64,000 nt of DNA from Bifidobacterium aerophilum (GCF_010667685.1 NZ_WHZW01000017.1:1-64000), one strand, 5' to 3'. Counted from the first letter of the stretch, positions 1-9,106 are shown. Made by a program: numbers and translations. Notes: generated by a model not told the origin, from the sequence alone.

Positions 1-181
1 CCCTCGTGATGTCATACCTCGGCGTACACATACCACCATCATGTCACCAAAGCACCATAGAGTAAACACACCCTAGTAACCAATGCAAATGATTCCAATA
101 TGAATGAGTTTGCAGGAGGCACGACGGAGTGCTTACGCCGCCGTCGAGGAGAACAGAAACAGAAGTCGTAAGGAGCACCCG

Positions 182-1543
182 ATGAAGTCGGCTCAGAAAA
201 TCATCGCGACCACTGCCGTGCTGGCCATGAGCGTCACCGCGCTGTCCGCATGCGGCAGCAGCACCGCTGACAGCAGCAAGGGAAAGGTCTACTTCCTCAA
301 CACCAAGCCTGAGATCGTTGATCAGCTGCAGGAGCTGGCCGACGCCTACACGGATGAGACCGGCGTCTCGGTCGACATCCAGACCGCCGCCTCCGGCACC
401 AACAACCAGACCCTGACCTCCGAGCTGTCCAAGTCCGACGGCCCGACCATGTTCAACCTGTCCGGCTTCGACCAGTACGCCAAGTTCAAGGACTACCTCG
501 AGCCGGTCCAGGACTCCGACGCCTACAAGCTGCTGACCGACGAAGGCAAGAGCTACGCCTTCAAGGACGGCGACACCGCGTACACCATCCCGTACGCCGC
601 CGAATGGTACGGCATCATCTACAACAAGAAGATCGTCAACGAGTACGCCAAGAAGAGCTACGCCGTCATCAAGTCCGCCGACGACATCACCAGCTGGGAC
701 GTCCTCAAGAAGGTCATGGACTCCATGCAGGAGCACAAGGACGACCTCGGCCTCGAAGGCGCCGTGTCGACTCCGGGCCTGGACGCCTCCGACAACTACC
801 GCTTCTCCTCGCACATGGCCCGCATCCCGCTGTTCTACGAGCTCAAGGATCTCGGCGTGACCTTCTCGCTCGACATCACCGGCAAGTACATGAACCACTA
901 CAAGGACCTGTGGGACACCATGGTCAAGGACAGCCTGACCGAGCCGTCGCTGATCGGTTCCGGCACCTATGAGGACTCCACCGCCGAGTTCTCCACCGGC
1001 GCCGTCGCGTTCTACCCGAACGGCGTGTGGGCCTACTCGCAGATCAAGGACAACGACGTGGCCGACGAGGACCTCGGCATGCTCCCGTACTACATGGGCA
1101 ACCCGGGTGAAGAGGACTACGGTCCGGCCGCCGTCTACGACGCCAACTGGGCGATCAACAAGAACGCCTCCGCGGAGGACAAGAAGGCCTCCCTCGACTT
1201 CATCAAGTGGATGGTGAGCTCCGACACCGGCAAGAAGGCCCTCGCCAAGGAGATGGGCTTCGCGGTTCCGTTCACCACCTTCGGTGAGAACGACCAGCCG
1301 GCCAACCCGCTCGTCTCCGCCGCCAAGGAGTGGAGCGAATCCAAGGGCAAGAAGACCGTCTACACCGCCAACATCCCCGGCCAGCAGTGGATGGACAACA
1401 TTGCCAACCCGCTCGTCGAATACACGCAGGGCACCGGCAAGTGGGACGCGGTCGTCGAAGGCTTCGCCGGCAGCTGGAAGACGCTGTGGGACGCCTACAA
1501 GGACTCCACCGGCATGCTGCCGCCGGCCGACCCGCTGTCCTGA
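182..1543 (+). CDS. ABC transporter sugar-binding lipoprotein (orphan)
   Basis: Extracellular solute-binding protein of a carbohydrate ABC importer, 453 aa. The N-terminus MKSAQKIIATTAVLAMS is a lipoprotein signal peptide ending in a lipobox (LSAC) followed by GSSTADSSKG, so the mature protein should be lipid-anchored. The start at 182 is chosen over an in-frame ATG at 104 because AAGGAG lies just upstream and the signal peptide begins there. The body has the family-1 extracellular binding pattern (VYFLNTKPE, ITGKYMNHYKDLW, FIKWMVSSDTGKKA). It is a clear paralogue of the binding proteins at 7679-9043 and 19741-21171. No permease or ATPase gene adjoins it, so it must use components encoded elsewhere. 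The ligand is unknown; the nearby GH13 enzyme makes an alpha-glucoside plausible (inference). Confidence 0.9.
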   Translation: MKSAQKIIATTAVLAMSVTALSACGSSTADSSKGKVYFLNTKPEIVDQLQELADAYTDETGVSVDIQTAASGTNNQTLTSELSKSDGPTMFNLSGFDQYAKFKDYLEPVQDSDAYKLLTDEGKSYAFKDGDTAYTIPYAAEWYGIIYNKKIVNEYAKKSYAVIKSADDITSWDVLKKVMDSMQEHKDDLGLEGAVSTPGLDASDNYRFSSHMARIPLFYELKDLGVTFSLDITGKYMNHYKDLWDTMVKDSLTEPSLIGSGTYEDSTAEFSTGAVAFYPNGVWAYSQIKDNDVADEDLGMLPYYMGNPGEEDYGPAAVYDANWAINKNASAEDKKASLDFIKWMVSSDTGKKALAKEMGFAVPFTTFGENDQPANPLVSAAKEWSESKGKKTVYTANIPGQQWMDNIANPLVEYTQGTGKWDAVVEGFAGSWKTLWDAYKDSTGMLPPADPLS

Positions 1544-1750
1544 CTTGGGGAGTGACGGTCGCCGAACGGCAATCGTGTGAACGCCGGGCCGGAACGATCC
1601 TCTGATTCCGGCCCGTGCGACACCCCAAGCGACTGCCGGTGCGACCGCAAACCCGCAAGAACCGCAAGCGTACAACTGAATACTTGATAACTGAAGATCA
1701 ATAACTGAATATCGACATCGTTCGAATCAATTCCTTTCCTTTCCCTTCCT

Positions 1751-1808
1751 CAAACGGCTGCCGGCCGGACCTTCCCCATCGAAGCGTCCGGCCGACAGCC
1801 GTTTTCGT
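1751..1808 (+). terminator. Rho-independent terminator after the first binding-protein gene
   Basis: A long GC-rich inverted repeat (AAACGGCTGCCGGCCGGAC pairing with GTCCGGCCGACAGCCGTTT, one mismatch) is followed by a short T run. It lies about 210 bases after the stop of the binding-protein gene. The bases between (1544-1750) hold nothing else recognisable. Confidence 0.75.
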
Positions 1809-1842
1809 GTTGTGAACCTGCTGCGCAAGAGGCATGCCGTCA

Positions 1843-3132
1843 TCACGCGCCGAGGAGTGTGATCGGCACGACGTATGCGCCTTCCGGAGTCGTCCGGGCG
1901 TACATGCCGTTGCCGACGATGACCATGAGGAAAGAAGGTTCTCGCTGTTGGGAGTAAGGATTGCTCATGACCTTGTTCCTGACACGAAGCAGCGAATCGA
2001 CGCCCTCCTGTACCTTATTCTCTCCGAGCTTGACTTCGATCGCGGCCCAGCGTCCGTCCGTCAGTTCGATGATCGCGTCGGCTTCCAGGCCCTTGTCGTC
2101 TCGATAGAAATATACGGTGGGTTGTTCCGTGCCAACCCAAGCGGATGTGTATACAAGCAGGTCCCGTATGACGAGATTTTCGAACATGTCTCCGAATATC
2201 TGACCGTTTTCCAGCAGTCGGGTCGGGTTGATGCCCAATGCGGATACCGCAAGCGACGGATCCACGAAATATCGCTTCGGCTTGACCCGCATGCGGTTCC
2301 GGGCCTTGATCGGCGCATCCCAGCAGGGAAGTTCCTCGATGAGATATTCGCGTATCAGCATGTCCACGTAGCTGGTCGTGGTAGCCCGGGCCGGCTCCGT
2401 ATCGGCCTTCTCGTCATCCGCATACATGTCTCGGCTCAATGTCTTGATCGTGGCGGCCTTGGCGTTGTTCCGGGCGAGCGACATGATGATCCGTCTCGTC
2501 ATGGCGGGGTTCTTGCCTAGGCGTGGAGCGTTGTCCTGCGCGACCGCTTCCAAATACTGTTGCGGCACGTACAGCGCGCTGTCGATGGGCCGGCCGAGCG
2601 AGGCGGGCCATCCGCCGCGGCATATCCATTCGGCGATATCCACGAGCGATGTCTGCGTCACGGATGGCGCGAATTCGCCGTCGAATAGCCGACGGATGGA
2701 AACGGCCCCGGTGGATAGGCCCTGTTCGTACAGGCTCATGGGCCGCATGCGCAAATGCGCGATGCGGCCGGCGCCACTGTGCTCATACCGCGCCAGTGGT
2801 GGGGCGCTGGAGCCGGTGAGCAGGTATTGCCCTGGCCGGTTGGCGTTCTGATCGATGGCATGGCGAACGGCATCTCGTACCGCGGGAACGGTCTGCCATT
2901 CGTCGATTAGGTGCGGTTGGCTTCCCAACAAAGGCATGGTCGGATCGGCTTCCGCCAGAGAGCGCACGCGATAATCATCAAGACTGGTCGTACTGTCGGC
3001 GTGGGCAAGCGCGCACCATGTCTTGCCGCACCATTTTGCGCCATCTATCTGTACGGCGCCGAATGCCTCGAGTAGTGCGGAAACCCGCGTGTCCAATAAC
3101 CGGGGGCGATACGTTTCAGGGCGAAGCGTCAT
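1843..3132 (-). CDS. AAA-family ATPase with DUF4143 C-terminal domain
   Basis: A 429-aa protein of the large, poorly characterised ATP-binding family with an N-terminal AAA domain and a C-terminal DUF4143 domain. A Walker A motif (GAKWCGKTWCA, about residues 31-41) and a Walker B-like HLIDEWQTVP (about 75-84) are visible. The C-terminal half contains the nuclease-like pattern EADAIIELTDGRWAAIEVKLG typical of DUF4143 proteins. It is preceded by AGAGG. Function is not established for the family; some members are suspected to belong to mobile or defence-related gene sets. It stands alone, unrelated to the sugar genes on either side. Confidence 0.85.
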   Translation of the reverse strand: MTLRPETYRPRLLDTRVSALLEAFGAVQIDGAKWCGKTWCALAHADSTTSLDDYRVRSLAEADPTMPLLGSQPHLIDEWQTVPAVRDAVRHAIDQNANRPGQYLLTGSSAPPLARYEHSGAGRIAHLRMRPMSLYEQGLSTGAVSIRRLFDGEFAPSVTQTSLVDIAEWICRGGWPASLGRPIDSALYVPQQYLEAVAQDNAPRLGKNPAMTRRIIMSLARNNAKAATIKTLSRDMYADDEKADTEPARATTTSYVDMLIREYLIEELPCWDAPIKARNRMRVKPKRYFVDPSLAVSALGINPTRLLENGQIFGDMFENLVIRDLLVYTSAWVGTEQPTVYFYRDDKGLEADAIIELTDGRWAAIEVKLGENKVQEGVDSLLRVRNKVMSNPYSQQREPSFLMVIVGNGMYARTTPEGAYVVPITLLGA

Positions 3133-3383
3133 CGGATACCTCTGTCTGTCATTTTACGCTATGCTGATTTAGCATTTTACGCCATTGGGGTTATACAGAT
3201 TACACCTTTCTGGTAGATCGTTTGCGGGTCGGCGAGACATGAGAGTCGGGGGCGAGGTGGGTGTTCACGTTATGCACGTATGTTTCACGTGGAACCGGTA
3301 TGAGCAAGAAGACGAAAAATGCGGTTGCGCCGCGACGAAATGCGGGGAACCTCGCATGGCAGGGTCCCTCCACCGTCGGAAAA

Positions 3384-4400
3384 TCAATCCTCCTGCGCGA
3401 GCGGGGCGGTGGAGGAGCGCAGCACCAGGCTCGGCATCACGACCTCGTGCGGGCGGTCCAAAGTCTTGCCTTCGATCAGTGCGAGCGTCTTGGTCGCCGC
3501 GACCCGGCCCAGCGCAGTCGGATCCTGTCGGATCGTCGTCAGTCCGCTTTCCTTGGCGTACGTCGAATCGTCGAATCCGGTGAGCGACAGGTCGCGCGGC
3601 ACGCGCAGGCCGTACCGGATCATCGTGAAATACAGCGGGATCGCCATGAGGTCCATGATGCAGCAGACCGCGGTGGGGCGCTCGCCGAGCGCGAGGATCT
3701 GCGACAGCAGGTCGTTGGCGGGGGAGTCCACCGTCTCGTCGTAGTAGATCGTTTCGGCGTGGACGGTGCCGGCCGCGCGGCAGGCGTCCTCGAATCCCTG
3801 GATGCGCAGGTCGGCGCTGTGCGGGATCGACGGCGACGTGCGGTGCCGCACGAACGCGATCCGCTCGTGGCCGAGCGTGATGAGATGCTCGGCCATCAGG
3901 CGCATGCCGTTGCGGTCGTCGATGCTCACCGTCGCGTCGTAGCCGTCCAGCGACGGCGTGTTCACGCCGACGATCGGGATGTGGACGCTCTGCAGGCGCG
4001 ACACCTCGTCGGGGTTGACGTTGAACGAAGAGACGATCACGGCGTCGGCGTTGCGACGCACCGGCAGCTCGGTGAAGAAGCTGTGGCGCTCCTCGGGGGT
4101 GACGACCGGGTACAGCGAGATGTCGTAGCCCTCGTCGTGCAGCACGGAGTTCAGTCCGGCGAGCAGGCGGGAGTTGAACCAGGTCGAGATGTCCTCGCTG
4201 ATGAGCAGCGCGACGCGGTAGGCGAGGCCGGTTTTCATGGAGGTGGCCGAACGGGAGATCGAGTAGTTCAGCTCGTCGGCCGCCGCAAACACGCGGTTGC
4301 GGGTTTTCTCGGACACCATGTCCGGTTTCGCGAACGCCCGTGACACCGTCGCGATGGATACGCCCGCTTTTGCCGCGACTTCCGAGATGCTCGCTTCCAT
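3384..4400 (-). CDS. LacI-family transcriptional regulator
   Basis: A 338-aa DNA-binding repressor. The LacI helix-turn-helix and hinge are at the N-terminus (ISEVAAKAGVSIATVSRAF, residues 5-23), followed by the periplasmic-binding-like effector domain ending in the usual TTIRQDPTALGRVAATKTLALIEG. GGAGGG precedes the start. It is divergent from the GH13 alpha-glucosidase gene, and the space between holds two copies of TGAAAACACTTTCACT, so it very probably represses that gene and perhaps itself, with a sugar as inducer. It is strongly similar to the regulator at 9086-10108 (shared blocks such as LPVRRNADAVIV), so the two may see related ligands. Confidence 0.93.
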   Translation of the reverse strand: MEASISEVAAKAGVSIATVSRAFAKPDMVSEKTRNRVFAAADELNYSISRSATSMKTGLAYRVALLISEDISTWFNSRLLAGLNSVLHDEGYDISLYPVVTPEERHSFFTELPVRRNADAVIVSSFNVNPDEVSRLQSVHIPIVGVNTPSLDGYDATVSIDDRNGMRLMAEHLITLGHERIAFVRHRTSPSIPHSADLRIQGFEDACRAAGTVHAETIYYDETVDSPANDLLSQILALGERPTAVCCIMDLMAIPLYFTMIRYGLRVPRDLSLTGFDDSTYAKESGLTTIRQDPTALGRVAATKTLALIEGKTLDRPHEVVMPSLVLRSSTAPLAQED

Positions 4401-4554
4401 GACTCCCTCCGTTATGCGGTCCGGTCCGTCGCCGTCGGCCGTCGTGGCCGTCCGGCGATCAGTGTATAGGTTTACATCTTGATTTACTTAGTGTAACTCG
4501 CCTTGCCGCTGTCGGTGATGAAAACACGTCATTGTATGCAGGAATGTAAAATAC

Positions 4555-4570
4555 TGAAAACACTTTCACT
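4555..4570 (+). promoter_or_regulatory. LacI-type operator, copy 1 (alpha-glucosidase)
   Basis: TGAAAACACTTTCACT. The inner 14 bases are a near-perfect palindrome of the LacI/CcpA type (TGAAA-N-C/G-N-TTTCA). An identical copy lies 58 bases downstream. A further weak half-site (TGATGAAAACACGTCA) starts at 4516. Confidence 0.75.
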
Positions 4571-4612
4571 GTGTGTTGATTTGTGAAGCAGCTGTCTTGA
4601 AGCTATAATGAA

Positions 4613-4628
4613 TGAAAACACTTTCACT
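4613..4628 (+). promoter_or_regulatory. LacI-type operator, copy 2 (alpha-glucosidase)
   Basis: An exact repeat of the 16-base operator at 4555, placed just after a TATAAT sequence (about 4604-4609). Binding here should block transcription of the alpha-glucosidase gene that begins about 95 bases further on. Confidence 0.75.
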
Positions 4629-4723
4629 GCCGTGTCGAACTGCCTCGTCGGGCCTCCGCATCGGTTCGTCGCGGCGACTCGCGTAGTGCGCACATCAGCC
4701 CCGAGCTTTAAAGGAGAAGCATC

Positions 4724-6625
4724 ATGGCCGCATCTGCCAACGACCACTCCGCCCAGCAGTCTTCCGAGCAGTCCGCCGAACTGTGGTGGAAACAGGCCGT
4801 CGTCTATCAGGTCTACCCGCGCAGCTTCAAGGACACCACCGGCTCCGGTCTCGGCGACATCGCCGGCATCGCCAGCAAGGTCCCGTATCTCAAGCGGCTC
4901 GGCGTCGACGCGATCTGGCTGAGCCCGTTCTATCCGTCCGAACTCGCGGACGGCGGCTACGACGTCGCCGACTACCGCAACGTCGACCCGCGTCTGGGCA
5001 CCATGGACGACTTCGATGCGATGGCCGAGGCCGCGCACGAGGCCGGGCTCAGGGTCGTCGTCGACATCGTGCCGAACCACTGCTCGCGCATGCACCCGTG
5101 GTTCCAGGCCGCGCTCAAGGCAGCGCCCGGCTCGCCCGAACGCGAACGGTTCATCTTCCGCGAAGGCCGTGGGCCGAACGGCGAACTGCCGCCGACCAAC
5201 TGGATCGACAACTTCGGCGGCGTCGCCTGGACGCGCGTGCCCGACGGCCAGTGGTACCTGCACATGTTCACCGAGCAGCAGCCCGACTGGAACTGGGACA
5301 ACCCCGAAGTGCGCGAGGACTTCCTCACGACCCTGCGCTTCTGGTGCGACCACGGCGCCGACGGCTTCCGCGTGGACGTCGCGCACGCGCTCGTCAAGGA
5401 CCTCGACCGCGACGACCTCGACGCGTGGAGCATCGACGCCTGCCACTTCCTGCCGTCCGACGGCAGCCACCCGGTGTACGACCGCGACGGCGTGCACGAG
5501 ATCTACCGCTCGTGGCGCAAGGTCTTCAACGAGTACGATCCGCCGCGCTTCGCCGTGGCCGAGGCGTGGGTCAACCCCGACCGCCAGTACCTGTACTCCA
5601 GCCCCGACGAGCTCGGTCAGACCTTCAACTTCGAGTTCGCCAAGCAGGTGTGGGCGCGCGGCCCGCTGCACGACGCCATCGCCGGCGGCTTGGAACAGGC
5701 CGAACGCGCGAAGTCCACGTCGACGTGGGTGCTCAACAACCACGACCTGATCCGAAGCGCCTCGCGGTTCGCGCTGGCGCAGGTGCCCGCCGAACACGGC
5801 CTGTACCACGCGTTCGCCAAGGACTGGGTGCTGCACGACGGCGTCCCGTACCGCGAGGATCGCGACAAGGGCACGCGCCGCTCGCGCGCCGCGCTCATGC
5901 TCGAAATGGGCCTGCCCGGTTCCGCCTACGTGTACCAAGGCGAGGAGCTCGGCCTGTTTGAAGTGCCCGACATCCCGTGGGATCGTCTGGAGGATCCGTG
6001 GGCGGTGCACACGTCCGGCGCGGCCTCGACGAAGGGACGTGACGGCTGCCGCGTGCCGCTGCCGTGGGTCGCCGGCGACGAGCCGATCCCGGACGAGGTG
6101 CCGGACGATGCGGCCGGCGCGGTCGCCGTGTTCGGTCACGCCGACGAGGCCGCGCGGCGCGGCACGTTCGGATTCTCGCCGATCGGCGGTGTTGATGGAC
6201 TCGATGACGGTGCTGACGGTGACGCCGACGCGACCGGTTTCGGTTCCTCGGTCCCGTTCTCGCAGCCGCATCTGCCGCAGCCGCTGTGGTACAAGGATTT
6301 CGCGGTCGACGTGGAGGACGCCGACGACGCGTCGATGCTCAACTTCTACCGTCGCGTGCTCGCGCTGCGTCACGAACTGCTCGGCGCCGACAAGTCGTTC
6401 TCCTGGCTCGACGGATATGATCGCGCGTCCGGACGTCCGGACGGCGCGGACGGCAACGAAGGCGGCGTGATCGCGTACGAGCGGCCCGGCAGGTGGGCGA
6501 GCATCACCAACTTCTCGTACGATCCGGTCGCGCTGCCCGACGGCGAGATCCTGCTCGCGTCCGGCGATCTGACCGCCGACGGCCTGCTGCCGCAGGACAC
6601 CACCGTGTGGATGCGGCTGGCGTAA
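4724..6625 (+). CDS. GH13 alpha-glucosidase (oligo-1,6-glucosidase type)
   Basis: A cytoplasmic exo-acting alpha-glucosidase of GH13, 633 aa, no signal peptide. The family regions are all present: YQVYPRSFKDTTGSGLGDI near the N-terminus, DIVPNH, GFRVDVAHALV with the nucleophile near D218, AVAEAWV with the acid/base near E280, and NNHD. It resembles bifidobacterial alpha-glucosidases acting on maltose, isomaltose, sucrose or turanose-like substrates; specificity cannot be read from sequence. AAAGGAG sits before the start. An odd D/G-rich low-complexity insertion (DGLDDGADGDADATGFG) interrupts the C-terminal part. It is probably repressed by the divergent LacI protein through the two operators upstream. 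Confidence 0.95.
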   Translation: MAASANDHSAQQSSEQSAELWWKQAVVYQVYPRSFKDTTGSGLGDIAGIASKVPYLKRLGVDAIWLSPFYPSELADGGYDVADYRNVDPRLGTMDDFDAMAEAAHEAGLRVVVDIVPNHCSRMHPWFQAALKAAPGSPERERFIFREGRGPNGELPPTNWIDNFGGVAWTRVPDGQWYLHMFTEQQPDWNWDNPEVREDFLTTLRFWCDHGADGFRVDVAHALVKDLDRDDLDAWSIDACHFLPSDGSHPVYDRDGVHEIYRSWRKVFNEYDPPRFAVAEAWVNPDRQYLYSSPDELGQTFNFEFAKQVWARGPLHDAIAGGLEQAERAKSTSTWVLNNHDLIRSASRFALAQVPAEHGLYHAFAKDWVLHDGVPYREDRDKGTRRSRAALMLEMGLPGSAYVYQGEELGLFEVPDIPWDRLEDPWAVHTSGAASTKGRDGCRVPLPWVAGDEPIPDEVPDDAAGAVAVFGHADEAARRGTFGFSPIGGVDGLDDGADGDADATGFGSSVPFSQPHLPQPLWYKDFAVDVEDADDASMLNFYRRVLALRHELLGADKSFSWLDGYDRASGRPDGADGNEGGVIAYERPGRWASITNFSYDPVALPDGEILLASGDLTADGLLPQDTTVWMRLA

Positions 6626-6642
6626 GGCGAAACGGTTGGCAT

Positions 6643-6686
6643 ACGGCTGTGGGCGCGCATGACGAGTGCGCGGCCACAGCCGTTTT
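6643..6686 (+). terminator. Terminator after alpha-glucosidase
   Basis: Inverted repeat CGGCTGTGG...CCACAGCCG with an inner GCGCGCA/TGCGCGG stem extension, followed by TTTTG. Confidence 0.75.
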
Positions 6687-6787
6687 GTGTAGGTGCGACA
6701 GAATGATCATGTTATGCCGAAAAATACATCGTTCTGATATGATTTCCACATCAGCTTGATGTAAAATAGATGTTGCCGGGAGGTTTG

Positions 6788-7060
6788 ATGGAGTTTGAAT
6801 ATGATCCGGCGAAGAGTGCGAAGAACCTCGCTAAGCATGGCATCGACTTCGAGGAGGCTCAGCGTATGTGGGACGGCTCGAAGACGGTGACGCTGACTGC
6901 GTCCAATCCAGGTAATGACGATGTGCGTTACGTTGTACTCGGAATGATCGCTGGTAAGCATTGGACGGCGATCACCACTAAGCGAGGCAAACGCATCCGA
7001 ATCATATCTGTGCGCAGATCGCGCAAGAACGAGGAGGCATACTATGACAGTCAAGATTAA
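6788..7060 (+). CDS. brnT: BrnT-family toxin
   Basis: A 90-aa type II toxin of the BrnT family (RelE-like ribonuclease fold). The hallmark pattern is present: FEYDPAKSAKNLAKHGIDFEEAQRMWDG, then VRYVVLGMIAGKHWTAITT, then KRIRIISVRRSRKNEEAYY. The start at 6788 is preferred to an ATG 18 bases earlier because GGGAGG lies in front of it and the family begins with this sequence. The next gene overlaps its 3' end by 17 bases and should be its antitoxin. Base composition is lower in GC than the neighbours, which suits a mobile module. Confidence 0.9.
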   Translation: MEFEYDPAKSAKNLAKHGIDFEEAQRMWDGSKTVTLTASNPGNDDVRYVVLGMIAGKHWTAITTKRGKRIRIISVRRSRKNEEAYYDSQD

Positions 7061-7328
7061 GCCCGATGCCAAGTCAATTACTAGTGGGCAGCTTGAGGAG
7101 ATGTTCGATGATGGCGAGGATATCCTCGACTACGTCGATCTAAACAATCCTGTGGTGGAACATCATCCGCCGTTGGAGAAACGGATTACGCTGACGATGC
7201 CTGCGTGGATGGTCAGCGAGCTGGACGAGGAAGCTGCCGATCTAGCAATTAGTCGTAATGCGGTTGTCAATACGTGGATTGCGGATCGTCTTCGAGCGGT
7301 GCATCGCCACGGGACTGCTCTCGTCTGA
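7044..7328 (+). CDS. BrnA-like antitoxin (ribbon-helix-helix)
   Basis: A 94-aa protein overlapping the BrnT gene and read in the same direction, the standard toxin-first order of brnTA. The C-terminal part KRITLTMPAWMVSELDEEAADLAISRNAVVNTWIADRL is a ribbon-helix-helix segment, so it should bind DNA and autoregulate. The acidic N-terminal half would wrap the toxin. GAGGAGG precedes the ATG. Confidence 0.85.
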   Translation: MTVKIKPDAKSITSGQLEEMFDDGEDILDYVDLNNPVVEHHPPLEKRITLTMPAWMVSELDEEAADLAISRNAVVNTWIADRLRAVHRHGTALV

Positions 7329-7344
7329 AAAGAGATGAAAGTCT

Positions 7345-7386
7345 TCCCGGGTCTGCCGTATTAGTACGGCGGCCCGGGTTTTGTTA
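7345..7386 (+). terminator. Terminator after the BrnT/BrnA pair
   Basis: Stem CCCGGGTCTGCCGTA / TACGGCGGCCCGGG with a TTAG loop and a TTTTGTT tail. The rest of the 350-base gap (7387-7678) holds the operator and promoter of the next gene. Confidence 0.85.
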
Positions 7387-7523
7387 TTTCGGGGCTCTGC
7401 CTCGGGTGTTTTGAGTTCGTATGGTGCGTTCAGGGGAGTGGTGTCGGCTGTTGCTCGTGTGGCTTAGGTGATGTGATTGTGGGAGCGATTATGTCGTTGT
7501 ATTTCACAAGTACGCGTGTTTTC

Positions 7524-7537
7524 TGAAAACGCTTTCA
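7524..7537 (+). promoter_or_regulatory. LacI-type operator upstream of the second binding protein
   Basis: TGAAAACGCTTTCA differs by one base from the operator core at 4555 and 4613 (A to G in the centre). It lies about 50 bases before the -35 of the binding-protein promoter. It could be bound by either of the paralogous LacI regulators or by a global CcpA-like protein. Confidence 0.65.
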
Positions 7538-7583
7538 TTAATGAATACCCTTGATATTGCAAGGAATTATTAGTAAAAATACG

Positions 7584-7618
7584 ATGATTTGACAAATCAT
7601 TATGAATATGCTTACATA
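7584..7618 (+). promoter_or_regulatory. Promoter with a 17-base palindrome over the -35
   Basis: TTGACA (7589-7594) is followed 17-18 bases later by a TTACATA-type -10. The -35 lies inside a perfect palindrome, ATGATTTGACAAATCAT (7584-7600), which looks like a repressor site. It should drive the binding-protein gene starting at 7679. Confidence 0.6.
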
Positions 7619-7678
7619 TAAGTAGCGAGGCGATGATCGGAAGCCAAGCTCATTAAAGCCATTATTCAAGGAGGAAGC

Positions 7679-9043
7679 ATGGCAAGGAAAGGTAATTGGA
7701 AACGAACGGTCGCTATCGTAGCGGTTGCGGCTAGCGTTACGAGCATCGCGGCGTGTGGTGAAACATCTGCTGACGGGGAAAAGGGTCAAGTATATTATCT
7801 GAACAGCAAGCCGGAAGTCGTGGAACAGTTCGAGGAACTGGCGCAGGCGTACACTGCTGAAACCGGCGTGAAGGTAGATGTTCAGACGGCCACCTCAGAT
7901 AAATACGAGTCATCGCTTACTTCAGAGCTAGGAAAATCCAATGCTCCGACGATGTTCAATGTTTCCGGATATCCGAGTTTTGCGAAAGTCAAGCAATATC
8001 TGGAGCCAATGCAGGATACGGAAATATATGGTCTGCTGACCGATGAAGGCAAAAGCGTGGTGATGAGTGAAGGGGACAATGCATACACGGTCCCGTTCGT
8101 TGCGGAATATGACGGCATTATCTATAACAAGAAGCTAGTTGGCGAATACGCGCAGAAGGATTATGCAGTCATCGATTCGATTGATGACATCGTGAACTAC
8201 GATGTTCTCAAGCAGGTTGTAGAGGACATGAATGCCCATAAAGACGATCTGGGCATTGTGGCGTCTTTCGCATCTCCTGGCTTGGATACATCGGGTTCTT
8301 GGAGATTTGACGATCATATGGCCAGGATCCCGGTAGCTGCGGAGCTGAGAGACGAAGGAAAGACCTTTGCTCCTGAAATTACGGGAAAGTATTTGCCTCA
8401 GTATAAGGATTTCTTTGATTTGCAGGCGAACAACAGTCCTACGGATCCTAAAATGCTGGGGTCCAAAATCAATGATGATGTGGTTGCCGAATTTGCACTA
8501 GGACAGGTGGCATTCCTCACGAACGGTAGTTGGACGTACACGCAGATCAAAGATAGCGAAGTCGCCGATGAGGATATCGGCATGCTTCCTTTCTGGATGG
8601 GCATTCCGGGAGAGGAAAAATATAGTGTTGTCGCTTTCTATGAAAACCAATGGGGCGTGAATAAGAAAGCAAGTGCAAAAGACAAGCAAGCTACCTTGGA
8701 TTTCATGAAGTGGATGATCTCTTCCGATAAGGGCAAGGAGGTCATGGCGAAAGAAATGGGCTTCGCCGTCCCCTACTCCACTTTCGGAGCCAACGATAAA
8801 CCAGATAATCCGTTGATCATCGACGCTCAGTCGTATGAGACCAAGGGTAAGAAGATGATCTACAACATTCTTGTCCCCGATCAGGAATGGAAGAACGGTA
8901 TTTGTGGCGCTTTGACGAATTACGTTCAGGGAACCGGGGACTGGGAAGCTGTTCGATCAGCTTTTGTCGATGGCTGGAAGACCGAATGGGCGAATAATGA
9001 AGCCGTATTGGGAGGCCTGCCAGAATCGAAAACCCTTGAATAA
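7679..9043 (+). CDS. ABC transporter sugar-binding lipoprotein (orphan, AT-rich)
   Basis: A 454-aa solute-binding lipoprotein. The signal peptide ends in the lipobox IAAC (about residues 22-25) followed by GETSADGEKG. The mature part is alignable by eye over its whole length with the protein at 182-1543 (VYYLNSKPEVVEQFEELAQAYTAETGV; FMKWMISSDKGKEVMAKEMGFAVPYSTFG). AAGGAGG precedes the start. Codons are visibly AT-richer than in the two paralogues, and the convergent LacI gene and following GH31 gene share this, suggesting the three arrived together. No permease is encoded nearby. The ligand may be an alpha-glucoside or alpha-xyloside because of the GH31 gene (inference). Confidence 0.9.
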   Translation: MARKGNWKRTVAIVAVAASVTSIAACGETSADGEKGQVYYLNSKPEVVEQFEELAQAYTAETGVKVDVQTATSDKYESSLTSELGKSNAPTMFNVSGYPSFAKVKQYLEPMQDTEIYGLLTDEGKSVVMSEGDNAYTVPFVAEYDGIIYNKKLVGEYAQKDYAVIDSIDDIVNYDVLKQVVEDMNAHKDDLGIVASFASPGLDTSGSWRFDDHMARIPVAAELRDEGKTFAPEITGKYLPQYKDFFDLQANNSPTDPKMLGSKINDDVVAEFALGQVAFLTNGSWTYTQIKDSEVADEDIGMLPFWMGIPGEEKYSVVAFYENQWGVNKKASAKDKQATLDFMKWMISSDKGKEVMAKEMGFAVPYSTFGANDKPDNPLIIDAQSYETKGKKMIYNILVPDQEWKNGICGALTNYVQGTGDWEAVRSAFVDGWKTEWANNEAVLGGLPESKTLE

Positions 9044-9064
9044 GTGATTAAGCATGGTTGATGT

Positions 9065-9106
9065 GATTGGCAGGCGACATGAACATTAGTCGTCTGCCAA
9101 TCTTCG
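9065..9106. terminator. Bidirectional terminator between convergent genes
   Basis: GATTGGCAGGCGAC pairs with GTCGTCTGCCAATC around a 10-base loop (one G-T pair). It lies between the binding-protein stop and the LacI stop, and in fact contains the LacI stop codon. T runs are weak. Confidence 0.55.

Noticed and set aside
44-1675. A 543-residue open frame on the minus strand across the first binding-protein gene
   Set aside because: It is a GC-rich shadow frame; the plus-strand gene has a signal peptide, ribosome binding site and family match.
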